This document shows, one piece after another, positions 38,096 to 51,503 of a stretch of 64,000 nt of DNA. The position numbers were made by a program, and so were the translations under genes. The notes below the pieces were generated by a model. The model searched no databases and was not told the DNA's origin. It saw only the letters and a program-made list of their open reading frames with translations. Origin of the DNA: Enterobacteriaceae endosymbiont of Plateumaris sericea (GTDB lineage: Bacteria > Pseudomonadota > Gammaproteobacteria > Enterobacterales > Enterobacteriaceae); contig NZ_CP046224.1 of NCBI RefSeq assembly GCF_012562605.1, positions 452,928 to 516,927 on the forward strand, given 5' to 3'. Numbering within the stretch: the stretch's first letter is position 1; every line of letters begins with the position of its first letter.

Positions 38096-38911
38096 TTAAT
38101 TTTGACATACAGAACAAAAAAAAGTACTTCTATTTCTTTGAATTATTTTAACAATTTTTGTTTTACATATTTTACATAATTTATTATTTCTTCCATATAC
38201 AAATATAAATTTATTAAAAGATCCTTTTTTATTATAAGGATTTATGTAATTACATATTGAAGTACCTCCATTTATTATGGATTTATATAATATATATTTA
38301 ATATTTTTAATTAAAATATCTATTTCTATAAAAGTTAAAGTATTAGATTTTCTATAAGGTAATATTTTTGAAATGAATAATGATTCATTCGAATATATAT
38401 TTCCAATACCTACAACTATTTCATTCATCATTAATAATACTTTTATAGGTATTTTTTTTTTCTGAGTAATTTTATATAAATATATTTTATTAAATTCATT
38501 TGAAAGAGGTTCAAGGCCTAATTTTTTTAAAAAAATATTTTCTTTATAATTTTTATTACACCATATCCAAAATCCAAACCTTCTAACATCTGAATAACGT
38601 AATATAATATTATTATTAATTATTAAATCTATATGATCATGTTTAAATATTTTTATATTTTTTTTATTAATTATTAATAAATTTCCTGTCATTCCTAAAT
38701 GAATAATAATTGAATTATTTTGTAATAAAAATATTATATATCTTCCACGACGTTTTATATCTATAATTTTTTGATTGCTAATATTAATTATTTCTTTTGG
38801 TATTAAATATTTTAATTTTATATTTCTTACTATAGAATAATTAATAATGTAACCCTTTAAATAAGGTAAAATTATATTTTTAATAACTTCTATTTCTGGT
38901 AGTTCAGGCAT
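38096..38911 (-). CDS. mutM: Formamidopyrimidine-DNA glycosylase
   Basis: Bifunctional glycosylase/AP lyase removing 8-oxoguanine. At 271 aa (E. coli 269). The catalytic N-terminus PELPE follows the initiator Met (Pro2, Glu3 after processing numbering), HLGMTG holds the conserved lysine-loop region, GIGNIYSNE is the helix-two-turn-helix block, and the C-terminal zinc finger has CxxC...CxxC as CKIC and CSVC. It is 15 bp downstream of mnmE, at the end of the rpmH-rnpA-yidC-mnmE run, not its E. coli neighbourhood (near rpmB/rpmG). Confidence 0.97.
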   Translation of the reverse strand: MPELPEIEVIKNIILPYLKGYIINYSIVRNIKLKYLIPKEIINISNQKIIDIKRRGRYIIFLLQNNSIIIHLGMTGNLLIINKKNIKIFKHDHIDLIINNNIILRYSDVRRFGFWIWCNKNYKENIFLKKLGLEPLSNEFNKIYLYKITQKKKIPIKVLLMMNEIVVGIGNIYSNESLFISKILPYRKSNTLTFIEIDILIKNIKYILYKSIINGGTSICNYINPYNKKGSFNKFIFVYGRNNKLCKICKTKIVKIIQRNRSTFFCSVCQN

Positions 38912-38926
38912 TTAAAATCAACAAAT

Positions 38927-40288
38927 TTATTTACCAATACAAAATTTAGAAAAAATACTTTCTAATAAATCTTTAGATGTAAATTTTCCAGTTATATTAT
39001 CAAGTTCCATTTGAGCTAATCTTAAATTCTCTGATAATAATTCAATTGGAGAATTAACAGATGAAAATATTAACTGTCCTTCTTTAATATATTTAAATAC
39101 TGATTTTAATATATCAATATGTCTTTCTCTTGCAGTAAAAATATCTTCAGTATTATGAGTATAAGTAATATTTTTTTTAATATAATCTATTAATATAGGA
39201 ATACCTTCTTTAGTTTTAACTGATAATTTAATGGTAACAAATTTATCTTTTGTTATAATTTCTGGATTATTACATGTTAAATCTATTTTATTTCTAATAA
39301 TAATTATTGGTATTTTTTTCTTAAAATGAATTAAATAATTATTTATAATTTTGGATAAATTATTATTAGTTATATTATCATTTACTATTAAAAATAAATA
39401 ATTTGTTTTATTAATTTCATTAATAGTTTTTTTTATTCCAATGTTTTCAATTTGATTATTAGTTTTTCTAATTCCAGCTGTATCAATAATTTGTATTGGA
39501 ACAGAATTTATATAAATTTTTTCATATAAAATATCTCTAGTAGTACCAGGAATATCAGTAATAATAGATACTTCTCTTTCAGAGAGTAAATTCATTAAAC
39601 TAGATTTTCCAGAATTAGGTGGACCTATTAAAATAATTTTTATTCCTTCTCTAAGATTTATTCCATTATTAACATATTTTATTATATTTGATAAATTATT
39701 TAATAATTTTTCTAATTGAATTAAAATATCTTTTTTAAAAAATTTTATTTTATTTTCTTCAAATTCAACAAAAGATTCAATATTAGTTCTAAGATTAATA
39801 ATGGTTATTTGAAGTTTATTTAATAATAATGAAAATTTTCCATTAAGTAAATTCATCGCAGAAAAAACAGCTGCTTTAGAATTAGCTGAAATTAAATCAC
39901 TAATTGCTTCTGCTTGAGTTAAATCTATTTTTTTATTTAAAAAAGCTCTTTCTGTAAATTCTCCAGGTTTTGCAATTCTAATACCAGGAATAGTTATAAT
40001 ATGATTAATTAATAAGTCTAATACTATAGGACCACCATGACATTGTAATTCAAAAACATCTTCTCCTGTAAAAGAATTAGGTTTTGGAAACCATAGTGCT
40101 ATTCCTTTATCTATTATATTTTTTTTATAAAAAAAAGGTAAATAATATGCATATCTAGGTTTCATATAAGATTTATGTAATATATTTTTTATTACATCTC
40201 TAGAATATTTTCCTGATATTCTTATAATTCCTATACTACCAATTCCTAAAGGAGTTGCTCTTGCAACTATTGTTGTTATATTTTGCAT
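38927..40288 (-). CDS. mnmE: tRNA modification GTPase MnmE
   Basis: With MnmG adds the (carboxymethyl)aminomethyl group to U34 of several tRNAs; works on the same base as MnmA. At 453 aa (E. coli 454). N-terminal folate-binding domain (TTIVARATPLGIGSIGIIRISG, and PGEFTERAFLNKKIDLTQAEAI), G domain with GPPNSGKSSLMNLL, DIPGTTRD, DTAGIRKT and NKID, and the C-terminal invariant CIGK containing the catalytic Cys. Gap to yidC is 21 bp. Confidence 0.98.
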   Translation of the reverse strand: MQNITTIVARATPLGIGSIGIIRISGKYSRDVIKNILHKSYMKPRYAYYLPFFYKKNIIDKGIALWFPKPNSFTGEDVFELQCHGGPIVLDLLINHIITIPGIRIAKPGEFTERAFLNKKIDLTQAEAISDLISANSKAAVFSAMNLLNGKFSLLLNKLQITIINLRTNIESFVEFEENKIKFFKKDILIQLEKLLNNLSNIIKYVNNGINLREGIKIILIGPPNSGKSSLMNLLSEREVSIITDIPGTTRDILYEKIYINSVPIQIIDTAGIRKTNNQIENIGIKKTINEINKTNYLFLIVNDNITNNNLSKIINNYLIHFKKKIPIIIIRNKIDLTCNNPEIITKDKFVTIKLSVKTKEGIPILIDYIKKNITYTHNTEDIFTARERHIDILKSVFKYIKEGQLIFSSVNSPIELLSENLRLAQMELDNITGKFTSKDLLESIFSKFCIGK

Positions 40289-40309
40289 AATATACCAAAT
40301 TAATATTTT

Positions 40310-41896
40310 TTATTTATATTTAGAATAAATAATTTTTTGTTGTATTATTGTTAATATATTACTTATTATATAATATAAAACTAAACCTGCAGGAAACCAT
40401 AAAAAAAACAAACTAAAAAAAATTGGCATTACATTCATAATATTTTTTTGTACAGGATCATCATATGTATTTTTTGAAGTTTTTTGAATAAAATACATAG
40501 TAAGACTCATTATTATTGGTAATACATAATAAGGATCTTGGGATGATAAATCTTTAATCCAAAAAATAAATGGAGCATGACGTAATTCTACAGAATTAAT
40601 TAACATATAATATAATGATAAAAATATTGGCATTTGTATAATAAAAGGCAAACATCCTCCTAAAGGATTTAATTTTTCTTTTTTATATAACTTTATTATT
40701 TCTTGATTTAAACGATTTTTATCATATGAATATTGTTTTTTTATTTTTTGTATTTTTGGTTGTAAAATACGCATTTTTGCAATAGTAATATATTGTGTTC
40801 TAGATAAAGGATACATCATAATTCTTACTATTAAAGTAATAATAATTATAGCGATTCCCCAATTACCTATCAAATTATATAATAAATTAAGTAATTTAAA
40901 TAATGGTTTTGATAAAAACCATAATATTCCATAATCAACAGTAAAATCTAAAAAAGGAGCAATTTTTGCCATTTGTTCTTGAATTTTAGGACCTATCCAA
41001 AGAGTTGATGATAAAATTTTTTTATGTTTAGGTAAAATAATATTTGTAGATGATTTAAAATTAATACCTACTGTATTATTATCAATTTTTTTTGTATATA
41101 TTATATTTTTTTTATTTTTAGGTAAAATCCAAGCAGAAACAAAATATTGTTGTAAAATAGCAATCCATCCTTGACTAGAAATCATATTAATATTTTTATT
41201 TACTAATATATCATTAAATGTATGTTTTTTATATTTATAATTTTCAGTTGAATAAGCTATTCCACGAAATGCTTTAATAGATAAACTATTATTTTTTGTG
41301 TCTAAATATTTTTGAGGGATGCTAATAGATTGTTTAATTTCACCAAATATACCTACTTCTATAGCTTTATTACTTTTATTAAAAAATTGATGTTCTATAT
41401 TAATAGAAAAATTATTTCTTTTAAAAATAAAAATTTTAACATATAAAATGTTATTTTTTAAAAAAAATAATGGAACTTTTAATATATTTTTATTTTTTTT
41501 AAGTTGAAAAAAATTTTTATCTGTAAAAAAAATAGGATGAGTAAAATATTTTTCAAATGTTTTTTTATTTATTTGAAAAATACCACTATTTACTTGATAA
41601 GTATAATCTACATTATTATTTAATAAAGTAAATAATTTTTTAGAATTTAGTTTTTCTGAATAATTAATTAATTGAGCTTTACTAATATTACCTCCGTTAG
41701 GGTTAATAAATAATAAAAACTTATCTGTTTTTACCATAATGTTTTTATTATTAGATAAATTAATCTGTTTAAAATTATTTTTATCTTCTATATTATTACT
41801 AATATTTATATAGTTATTTAATTTTTGCCAATTATTCAAAAGAAAAAAACTAATTAAAATAAAAGTAATTATAATTATATTACGTTGTGAATCCAT
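40310..41896 (-). CDS. yidC: Membrane protein insertase YidC
   Basis: Inserts and folds inner-membrane proteins with or without SecYEG. At 528 aa (E. coli 548). An N-terminal anchor helix (MDSQRNIIIITFILISFFLLNNW) is followed by the periplasmic P1 domain, shortened and strongly drifted, and the conserved insertase core with helices around FLSKPLFKLLNLLYNLIGNWGIAIIIITLIVR, PLGGCLPFIIQMPIFLSLYYML and MPIFFSLFFLWFPAGLVLYY. It follows rnpA after 115 bp; yidD, normally between them, is absent. Confidence 0.97.
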   Translation of the reverse strand: MDSQRNIIIITFILISFFLLNNWQKLNNYINISNNIEDKNNFKQINLSNNKNIMVKTDKFLLFINPNGGNISKAQLINYSEKLNSKKLFTLLNNNVDYTYQVNSGIFQINKKTFEKYFTHPIFFTDKNFFQLKKNKNILKVPLFFLKNNILYVKIFIFKRNNFSINIEHQFFNKSNKAIEVGIFGEIKQSISIPQKYLDTKNNSLSIKAFRGIAYSTENYKYKKHTFNDILVNKNINMISSQGWIAILQQYFVSAWILPKNKKNIIYTKKIDNNTVGINFKSSTNIILPKHKKILSSTLWIGPKIQEQMAKIAPFLDFTVDYGILWFLSKPLFKLLNLLYNLIGNWGIAIIIITLIVRIMMYPLSRTQYITIAKMRILQPKIQKIKKQYSYDKNRLNQEIIKLYKKEKLNPLGGCLPFIIQMPIFLSLYYMLINSVELRHAPFIFWIKDLSSQDPYYVLPIIMSLTMYFIQKTSKNTYDDPVQKNIMNVMPIFFSLFFLWFPAGLVLYYIISNILTIIQQKIIYSKYK

Positions 41897-42011
41897 TATT
41901 TAATTTTCTCTATTATTTTTTAAATATAGTAATCATTTAATTAAATTTAAACATAAATTTATTATTTAATAATTAAATGATATTAATTAAAAAAATATAT
42001 ATATTTATATA

Positions 42012-42350
42012 TTAATATAAACTCCATAATTTTTTTAAATATTTTTTAATATTAATATAATCAATGTTAATTATATTCTTATTTGTTAATATAACAATAA
42101 AATCTCTAATAGGAAATTTATATTGATTTAAACGAAAATATTCACGAATAATTCTTTTAATTTTATTTCTAATATATGCTTTATTTATATTTTTTTTAGG
42201 TATAATGATACCTAATCTTGAATATTGTAATATATTTTTTCTACTTAAAATAGTATAATATTTATTACTTTTTCTGTATGGATTTTTAAAAATAAAATCA
42301 AAATGATATTGCAATAAACGTTTTTTTTTACAAAAATTTAAATAACTCAT
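42012..42350 (-). CDS. rnpA: Ribonuclease P protein component
   Basis: Basic protein subunit of RNase P, which matures tRNA 5' ends with the rnpB RNA. At 112 aa (E. coli 119). The RNR motif region is clear in KAYIRNKIKRIIREYFR (~residues 59-75). The rest is AT-drifted but the net charge is strongly positive. It starts 15 bp after the rpmH stop. rnpB itself is not in the window. Confidence 0.95.
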   Translation of the reverse strand: MSYLNFCKKKRLLQYHFDFIFKNPYRKSNKYYTILSRKNILQYSRLGIIIPKKNINKAYIRNKIKRIIREYFRLNQYKFPIRDFIVILTNKNIINIDYINIKKYLKKLWSLY

Positions 42351-42365
42351 TCTAAATTTTAAAAT

Positions 42366-42512
42366 TTATTTTTTATTAGATACAGTTAAATGAATACGAC
42401 CTTTATTACGACGTCTATTTATAATATGACGTCCATTTTTTGTTGACATTCTAACTCTAAATCCATGAGTTTTTTTTCTTTTTAATATGGATGGTTGAAA
42501 AGTACGTTTCAT
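42366..42512 (-). CDS. rpmH: 50S ribosomal protein L34
   Basis: 48 codons, too short for many gene finders but unmistakable: [19 protein letters not shown] at the start and [21 protein letters not shown] at the end (E. coli 46 aa). TTAGGTAA lies upstream of the ATG at 42512. It heads the minus-strand rpmH-rnpA-yidC-mnmE-mutM run. In most bacteria dnaA starts on the opposite side of this gene; here dnaN is next. Confidence 0.98.
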   Translation of the reverse strand: MKRTFQPSILKRKKTHGFRVRMSTKNGRHIINRRRNKGRIHLTVSNKK

Positions 42513-42739
42513 TGTAAAATTACCTAATTAAAATTATATTAAATTTTATTATTACATAAATAAAAATTTATTTATATAATTTAAATATAATTAATTATTT
42601 TAGTTTAAAATTAATAATTTGATTAATATAATCAAAATAATGTATAATAATTATATATTATTTAGGAAAAATTATTATAAATTTTTATAATTATAAAATA
42701 ATATTTAACATAATTTTAAATAAAATTATTTATATAAAC
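42513..42739. other. rpmH/dnaN divergent interval; expected dnaA site is empty
   Basis: 227 bp of nearly pure A/T between divergent rpmH and dnaN. No dnaA gene or fragment and no TTATNCACA DnaA box is visible. A GC-marked dyad TTTGATTA/TAATCAAA (42618-42625 and 42629-42636) and an 8-bp stem at 42556-42575 are the only structures. It resembles a relic of the rpmH-dnaA region and could still hold promoters for both directions. A replication origin here cannot be shown. Confidence 0.5.
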
Positions 42740-43858
42740 ATGAAATATCTTATTATTAACAGAGAAAAATTAATTTTACCATTAAAAAATATAATAAGTA
42801 TTATTACTAGTAGACCAATAATACCTATTATTAATAATATTTTAATAGAAGTTAATAATAATGATATTATATTTAAAAGTACTAATTTAGAAATAGAAAT
42901 AACTACTTTTTTAAAAAATATAGAAAATAAATATAATTTCTCTATTACTATAGCAGGTAAAAAATTTTATAATATATGTAAAAGTTTTCCTATAAATTCT
43001 AATATAAATATATTAATTAATGATAATAATCAAGTAATAATTTCATCTAAAAAATGTAAATTTATTATGTCTACTTTACCTTCTATAAATTTTCCAACTA
43101 TTGAATATTGGGAAGGTCAATTAGAATTTTTTTTAACAAATAAAATATTAAAAATGTTAATAGATGCAACATATTTTTCAATAGCTAATCAGGATGTTAG
43201 GCCATATTTAAATGGAATATTATTAAAAATTGAAAATAACATATTAAGTATGGTTTCTACTGATGGACATAGATTATCAGTTTGTAATATTTTAATAAAT
43301 GAAATATTAATAAATTATTCAGTTATAATTCCTAAAAAAAGTATATTAGAATTATTACGTTTATTAAAAAATACTAATGATATAGTAAAAATTAAAATAA
43401 ATAATAACAATATTAGTTTTAATTTAAAATATTTAAAATTTACATCCAAATTAATTGAAAATTCTTTTCCAGAATATATAAAAATTATACCAAAAATTTA
43501 TTATAAAATAATTAAAATAGATAGAATCCTTTTAAAAAATGCTTTACTTAGTATTGCTATTTTAGTTAATGAAAGAACAAAAGGTGTTACATTATTATTT
43601 AATAAAAAATATTTAAAAATATTAGGAAGAAATATTGATAATGAACAAGCAGAAGATATTTTAAATATAGAAGAAGAATATAATAATACAAAAGATAATA
43701 TAGAAATATCTTTAAATATTGAATATTTAATAGATGTATTAAATACATTAAAAAATAAATATATAAAAATTTCATTAATTGATTCATTTTCTAGTATAAA
43801 AATAGAAGATATTATTGAAAATAATAAAATTTATTTAATTATGCCAATGAGAATTTAA
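42740..43858 (+). CDS. dnaN: DNA polymerase III beta subunit (sliding clamp)
   Basis: Ring-shaped processivity clamp. At 372 aa (E. coli 366). Three repeated clamp domains can be followed: MKYLIINREKLILPLKNIISII at the start, a second domain around YFSIANQDVRPYLNGILLKIE (~residues 152-172) with STDGHRLSV, and the hydrophobic C-terminal end IYLIMPMRI corresponding to the partner-binding P-M-R-L tail. No strong ribosome site. gyrB follows after 57 bp because recF is absent. Confidence 0.97.
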   Translation: MKYLIINREKLILPLKNIISIITSRPIIPIINNILIEVNNNDIIFKSTNLEIEITTFLKNIENKYNFSITIAGKKFYNICKSFPINSNINILINDNNQVIISSKKCKFIMSTLPSINFPTIEYWEGQLEFFLTNKILKMLIDATYFSIANQDVRPYLNGILLKIENNILSMVSTDGHRLSVCNILINEILINYSVIIPKKSILELLRLLKNTNDIVKIKINNNNISFNLKYLKFTSKLIENSFPEYIKIIPKIYYKIIKIDRILLKNALLSIAILVNERTKGVTLLFNKKYLKILGRNIDNEQAEDILNIEEEYNNTKDNIEISLNIEYLIDVLNTLKNKYIKISLIDSFSSIKIEDIIENNKIYLIMPMRI

Positions 43859-43885
43859 TAATTTATATAATAATTAAAATTATAA

Positions 43886-46327
<2,442 letters not shown>

Positions 46328-46392
46328 AATAATAAAGACATATATAAATATTAATAAATATACAGTAAAAAATTATTTTTATTTTTTTATAA

Positions 46393-46425
46393 AATAGCAG
46401 AAACAGTTAATATGCAACTGCTATT
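46393..46425 (+). terminator. Rho-independent terminator downstream of gyrB
   Basis: Arms AATAGCAG (46393-46400) and CTGCTATT (46418-46425) form an 8-bp stem with three G/C pairs, followed on the + strand by ATTTTTT. It lies ~65 bp after gyrB, between convergent gyrB and rpoZ, and is one of the few G/C-bearing hairpins in the window. Confidence 0.75.
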
Positions 46426-46511
46426 ATTTTTTAATAAAAATATTTATTTAGTCAAATTATTTATTAATATTTTTTTGTAAAATAAAAAATATTTTTTCTT
46501 AATAATATAAA

Positions 46512-46772
46512 TCAATAATAATTTATTGGTTTTATTTTTAGAGAATGAAATTCTTGTTTTTCAAATTGTTCATTATTATTTAAAATTTTTTTATTTATTA
46601 ATCCTTTTTCAATTTCTCTTAATGCTAAAACTGTTGTTTTATCATTTTCTTTAGATAATAAAGGACTTTTACCCCTTATTTGTATTTGTCTTGCTCTTTT
46701 TGCAGCTATAAGAATTAAATCAAAACGATTACCAATTTTTTTTATTGCATTTTCTACAGTTAATCTAGCCAT
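46512..46772 (-). CDS. rpoZ: RNA polymerase omega subunit
   Basis: Small subunit that helps assemble beta'. At 86 aa (E. coli 91). The N-terminus [31 protein letters not shown] and [17 protein letters not shown] are highly conserved; the C-terminal tail is shortened. It lies 44 bp after gmk as in E. coli, but spoT, which follows rpoZ there, is gone. Confidence 0.97.
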   Translation of the reverse strand: MARLTVENAIKKIGNRFDLILIAAKRARQIQIRGKSPLLSKENDKTTVLALREIEKGLINKKILNNNEQFEKQEFHSLKIKPINYY

Positions 46773-46816
46773 TTTAAACCTATGTATAAAAATATAATAT
46801 AAAAATAAATTAAAAT

Positions 46817-47443
46817 TTATTCATTTAATAATTTATTAATAAGCTTATAATATATATTGAATTGTATTTTTGTTTTTAAATGTTCTGCATAAATAATATT
46901 TTTTAAATCAAATATTGCATCATGAATATTATTATTAATGATTAGATAATCATATTCATGATAATGATATATTTCTTTTTTTGATTGTAACATACGTTGG
47001 TTAATTATATCTATATGATCTTTTCCTCTAACATATAATCTTCTATATAATTCACTTATTGATGGAGGAAGTATAAATATACTACAAACTTGAAAATATT
47101 TTTTTCTAACTTGTATAGCTCCTTGCCAATCTATATTTAAAAAAATATCTATATTATTTTTTAATAAATTATTAATAGTTTTTTGAGAAGTACCATAATA
47201 ATTTCCAAAAACTTTTGCATATTCTAAAAATTCATTATTTATTATCATTTTTTTAAATTTTTTTTTTGAGATAAAATGATAATCTTTACCATTTATTTCA
47301 CCTATACGTTTTATTCTAGTTGTATAAGAAATTGATAATTTTATATTAAAATTTAATATATTATTTTTTAATAATAATTGTAAAAGCAATGATTTACCAG
47401 TACCACTAGGTGCTGAAATAATAAATAGATTTCCTGTAGTCAT
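46817..47443 (-). CDS. gmk: Guanylate kinase
   Basis: Phosphorylates GMP to GDP; essential for guanine nucleotide supply. At 208 aa (E. coli 207). P-loop [18 protein letters not shown] (~residues 8-25), GMP-binding block [20 protein letters not shown] (~40-59), [13 protein letters not shown] and [17 protein letters not shown] region ([15 protein letters not shown]), all present. Same transcription unit as rpoZ. Confidence 0.98.
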   Translation of the reverse strand: MTTGNLFIISAPSGTGKSLLLQLLLKNNILNFNIKLSISYTTRIKRIGEINGKDYHFISKKKFKKMIINNEFLEYAKVFGNYYGTSQKTINNLLKNNIDIFLNIDWQGAIQVRKKYFQVCSIFILPPSISELYRRLYVRGKDHIDIINQRMLQSKKEIYHYHEYDYLIINNNIHDAIFDLKNIIYAEHLKTKIQFNIYYKLINKLLNE

Positions 47444-47492
47444 AATGTATTTAAATAAATATTAATATGTAAAAATTATAATTTATCCATAG

Positions 47493-47514
47493 AATATTAT
47501 TTATAAATAATATT
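47493..47514 (-). terminator. 22-bp perfect palindrome behind pmbA
   Basis: Positions 47493-47503 and 47504-47514 are exact complements with no spacer (AATATTATTTA and complement). It starts 14 bp after the pmbA stop in the 84-bp gap before gmk. It probably acts as a terminator or processing hairpin for the pmbA transcript; AT-only, no G/C support. Confidence 0.5.
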
Positions 47515-47527
47515 AATTATGCAATAT

Positions 47528-48871
47528 CTAAAATCCTGAAATTGTCATTTCTTCTATAAGAATAGATCCACATTGTATAGAATTTCTTTTTTCAATATCA
47601 TTACTAATATCTAAAATAGATAACCATATTTTTTTTAAGTTTGAAGATATTGTAATTTCACTTACTGGAAATTTTATTTTTCCATTTTCAACCCAAAAAC
47701 CACATACTCCACGAGAATAATCTCCTGTAATATTATTAACTCCATTTGACATTAATTCAGTTACAATTAAACCATTATTCATTTTTTTTATTAAAGTATT
47801 ATAATTTATATTATTTTTACTATTAATATACCAATTATATATTCCTCCAGCATGTCCATTAGTTTCTAAATTTAATTTATTTGCTGTATAATTATTCAAT
47901 AACCATTTTTTTAATATTCCATTTTCTACTATCATTGTTTTTTTTGTATATACTCCTTCATTATCAAATGGTTTAGATCCTAATCCTTTTAAAACATGAG
48001 GATTTTCTATAATATTTAACCATTCTGGAAAAATTTTTTTATTTAATGAATTAAATAAAAAAGTTAGTTTTTGATAAACATAATATCCATTAATTAATTG
48101 AGCTAAATGTTTAAATAAAGAACATGATATTTCACTTGAAAAAATTATTGGAGATTTTTGAGTTTTAATTTTACAAGATCCTAATTTATTTAATGATTTT
48201 TTTGCACTATCTTTACCTAATATTTCAGGAGAATATAAATCTATAGTAGATCTTGAAATAGAATATGAATAATTACATTCCATTTTATTATTTTCTTTAG
48301 CTATAACAGATAGATATAATGAATAATAAGTAGAAATATAACTCTGCAATATTCCTAAACTATTTGCAAATATATGAATTATTGCGAAACTATTAAAATC
48401 TCCTCCATTACTATTAATAATACGTTTATCCATATTTAATGCAATTTCTTCACTTTCTTTAAGTACAAGAATATATTTCATATTATCTATTTTAGAAATA
48501 TGAAAAAGATTTAAATCAATATTATCTAATGCTAATAATTTATACTTAGGCAATCCTAAACAGATATCGTATGATGTATAATTACTTAAATTTACTGCAT
48601 GGTATATAGTATTTTTTATATTATTTATAGATAAATTATTAGTTTCAGCATAACCTTTTTGGTAATTTTTATATACATTAATAGAAAATGATTCATTATT
48701 ATAAAATTCTGATGTTTCTATAATTCCATAACGAATATGAGTATTAAATCCAATAGTTTTTTTAATTGTTATTTCAAAATTTTGAATTTCTTTTTTAGCT
48801 AATATTGTAGAATCTAATGTTTTAGATTCTAATATATTACGTTGTTCTATAATTTTTGAGAATATTTCCAT
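47528..48871 (-). CDS. pmbA: TldE/PmbA metalloprotease-family protein
   Basis: Partner of TldD in a heterodimeric protease known from maturation of microcin B17 and turnover of CcdA antitoxin. In E. coli TldE (PmbA) has lost metal binding and TldD is the catalytic half. At 447 aa (E. coli 450). Recognisable blocks are the C-terminal GVNNITGDYSRGVCGFWVENGKIKFPVSEITISSNLKKIW and GGDFNSFAIIHIFANSLG in the middle. tldD is not in the window. Divergent from ppa. Confidence 0.95.
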   Translation of the reverse strand: MEIFSKIIEQRNILESKTLDSTILAKKEIQNFEITIKKTIGFNTHIRYGIIETSEFYNNESFSINVYKNYQKGYAETNNLSINNIKNTIYHAVNLSNYTSYDICLGLPKYKLLALDNIDLNLFHISKIDNMKYILVLKESEEIALNMDKRIINSNGGDFNSFAIIHIFANSLGILQSYISTYYSLYLSVIAKENNKMECNYSYSISRSTIDLYSPEILGKDSAKKSLNKLGSCKIKTQKSPIIFSSEISCSLFKHLAQLINGYYVYQKLTFLFNSLNKKIFPEWLNIIENPHVLKGLGSKPFDNEGVYTKKTMIVENGILKKWLLNNYTANKLNLETNGHAGGIYNWYINSKNNINYNTLIKKMNNGLIVTELMSNGVNNITGDYSRGVCGFWVENGKIKFPVSEITISSNLKKIWLSILDISNDIEKRNSIQCGSILIEEMTISGF

Positions 48872-48919
48872 TTTTATTTTTTAATTATGTTTTTATATTA
48901 TTTAATTATATATTACTCT

Positions 48920-48949
48920 TTGACATATTTAACAAATATTTGTTATTAT
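48920..48949 (+). promoter_or_regulatory. Consensus sigma-70 promoter of ppa with a 16-bp palindrome in the spacer
   Basis: TTGACA (48920-48925, exact -35) is followed after 18 bp by TATTAT (48944-48949), preceded by TGT, an extended -10. The start codon of ppa is 38 bp further. A perfect 16-bp palindrome, TAACAAATATTTGTTA (48930-48945), occupies the spacer and would overlap bound RNA polymerase. It is the clearest promoter seen in the window. Confidence 0.7.
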
Positions 48950-48986
48950 TTAATAATTCATTATCATTAAAATTAAAGAATATATT

Positions 48987-49523
48987 ATGACTTTAAATAA
49001 AGTATCTTCTGGAAATAAAATACCGGATGATATTAATGTTATTATTGAGATATCTTCTAATTCAAAACCAATAAAATATGAAGTAGATAAAAAATCAGGA
49101 ATATTATTTGTCGATCGTTTTATTTCTACAACAATGTTTTATCCTTGTAATTATGGTTATATAAATAATACATTATCTTTAGATGGTGATCCTTTGGATG
49201 TATTAGTACCTACACAATATCCTATATTACCAGGATCTGTTATTAGATGTCGTCCTATTGGTATATTAAATATGATAGATGAATCTGGGGAAGATATTAA
49301 AATAATATCTGTTCCACATAAAAAAATTTCTCAAGAATATAATAATATTAATGATATAGATGATTTATCTATTTTTTTAAAAAAACAAATAACTCATTTT
49401 TTTCAACATTATAAAGATTTAGAAAATGGTAAATGGGTTAAAATTAATAAATGGGATAATATAGATATTGCTAAAAAAGAAATTTTATCTTCTATTAATA
49501 GATTTAAAAAAAAATATTGTTGA
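48987..49523 (+). CDS. ppa: Inorganic pyrophosphatase (family I)
   Basis: Hydrolyses pyrophosphate from biosynthesis, pulling polymerisation reactions forward. At 178 aa (E. coli 176). Family I metal site: [10 protein letters not shown] (~residues 67-76), with [22 protein letters not shown] (~88-109) and [19 protein letters not shown]. Its promoter is described separately. Monocistronic: 350 bp of empty sequence follow. Confidence 0.98.
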   Translation: MTLNKVSSGNKIPDDINVIIEISSNSKPIKYEVDKKSGILFVDRFISTTMFYPCNYGYINNTLSLDGDPLDVLVPTQYPILPGSVIRCRPIGILNMIDESGEDIKIISVPHKKISQEYNNINDIDDLSIFLKKQITHFFQHYKDLENGKWVKINKWDNIDIAKKEILSSINRFKKKYC

Positions 49524-51484
<1,961 letters not shown>

Positions 51485-51503
51485 ATTTTTAAATAGGATA
51501 AAA

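Noticed and set aside
42513..42739. Replication origin at the rpmH/dnaN interval
   Set aside because: No DnaA boxes, no dnaA gene and no clear clustered repeats. Gene strand does not switch cleanly here, and in enteric bacteria oriC is near mnmG/atp instead. Cannot be claimed without skew data.
47483..47491. TTATCCATA resembling a DnaA box in the gmk/pmbA gap, and TTATCCAAT near 62863
   Set aside because: Single imperfect copies far apart; not a cluster and expected by chance.
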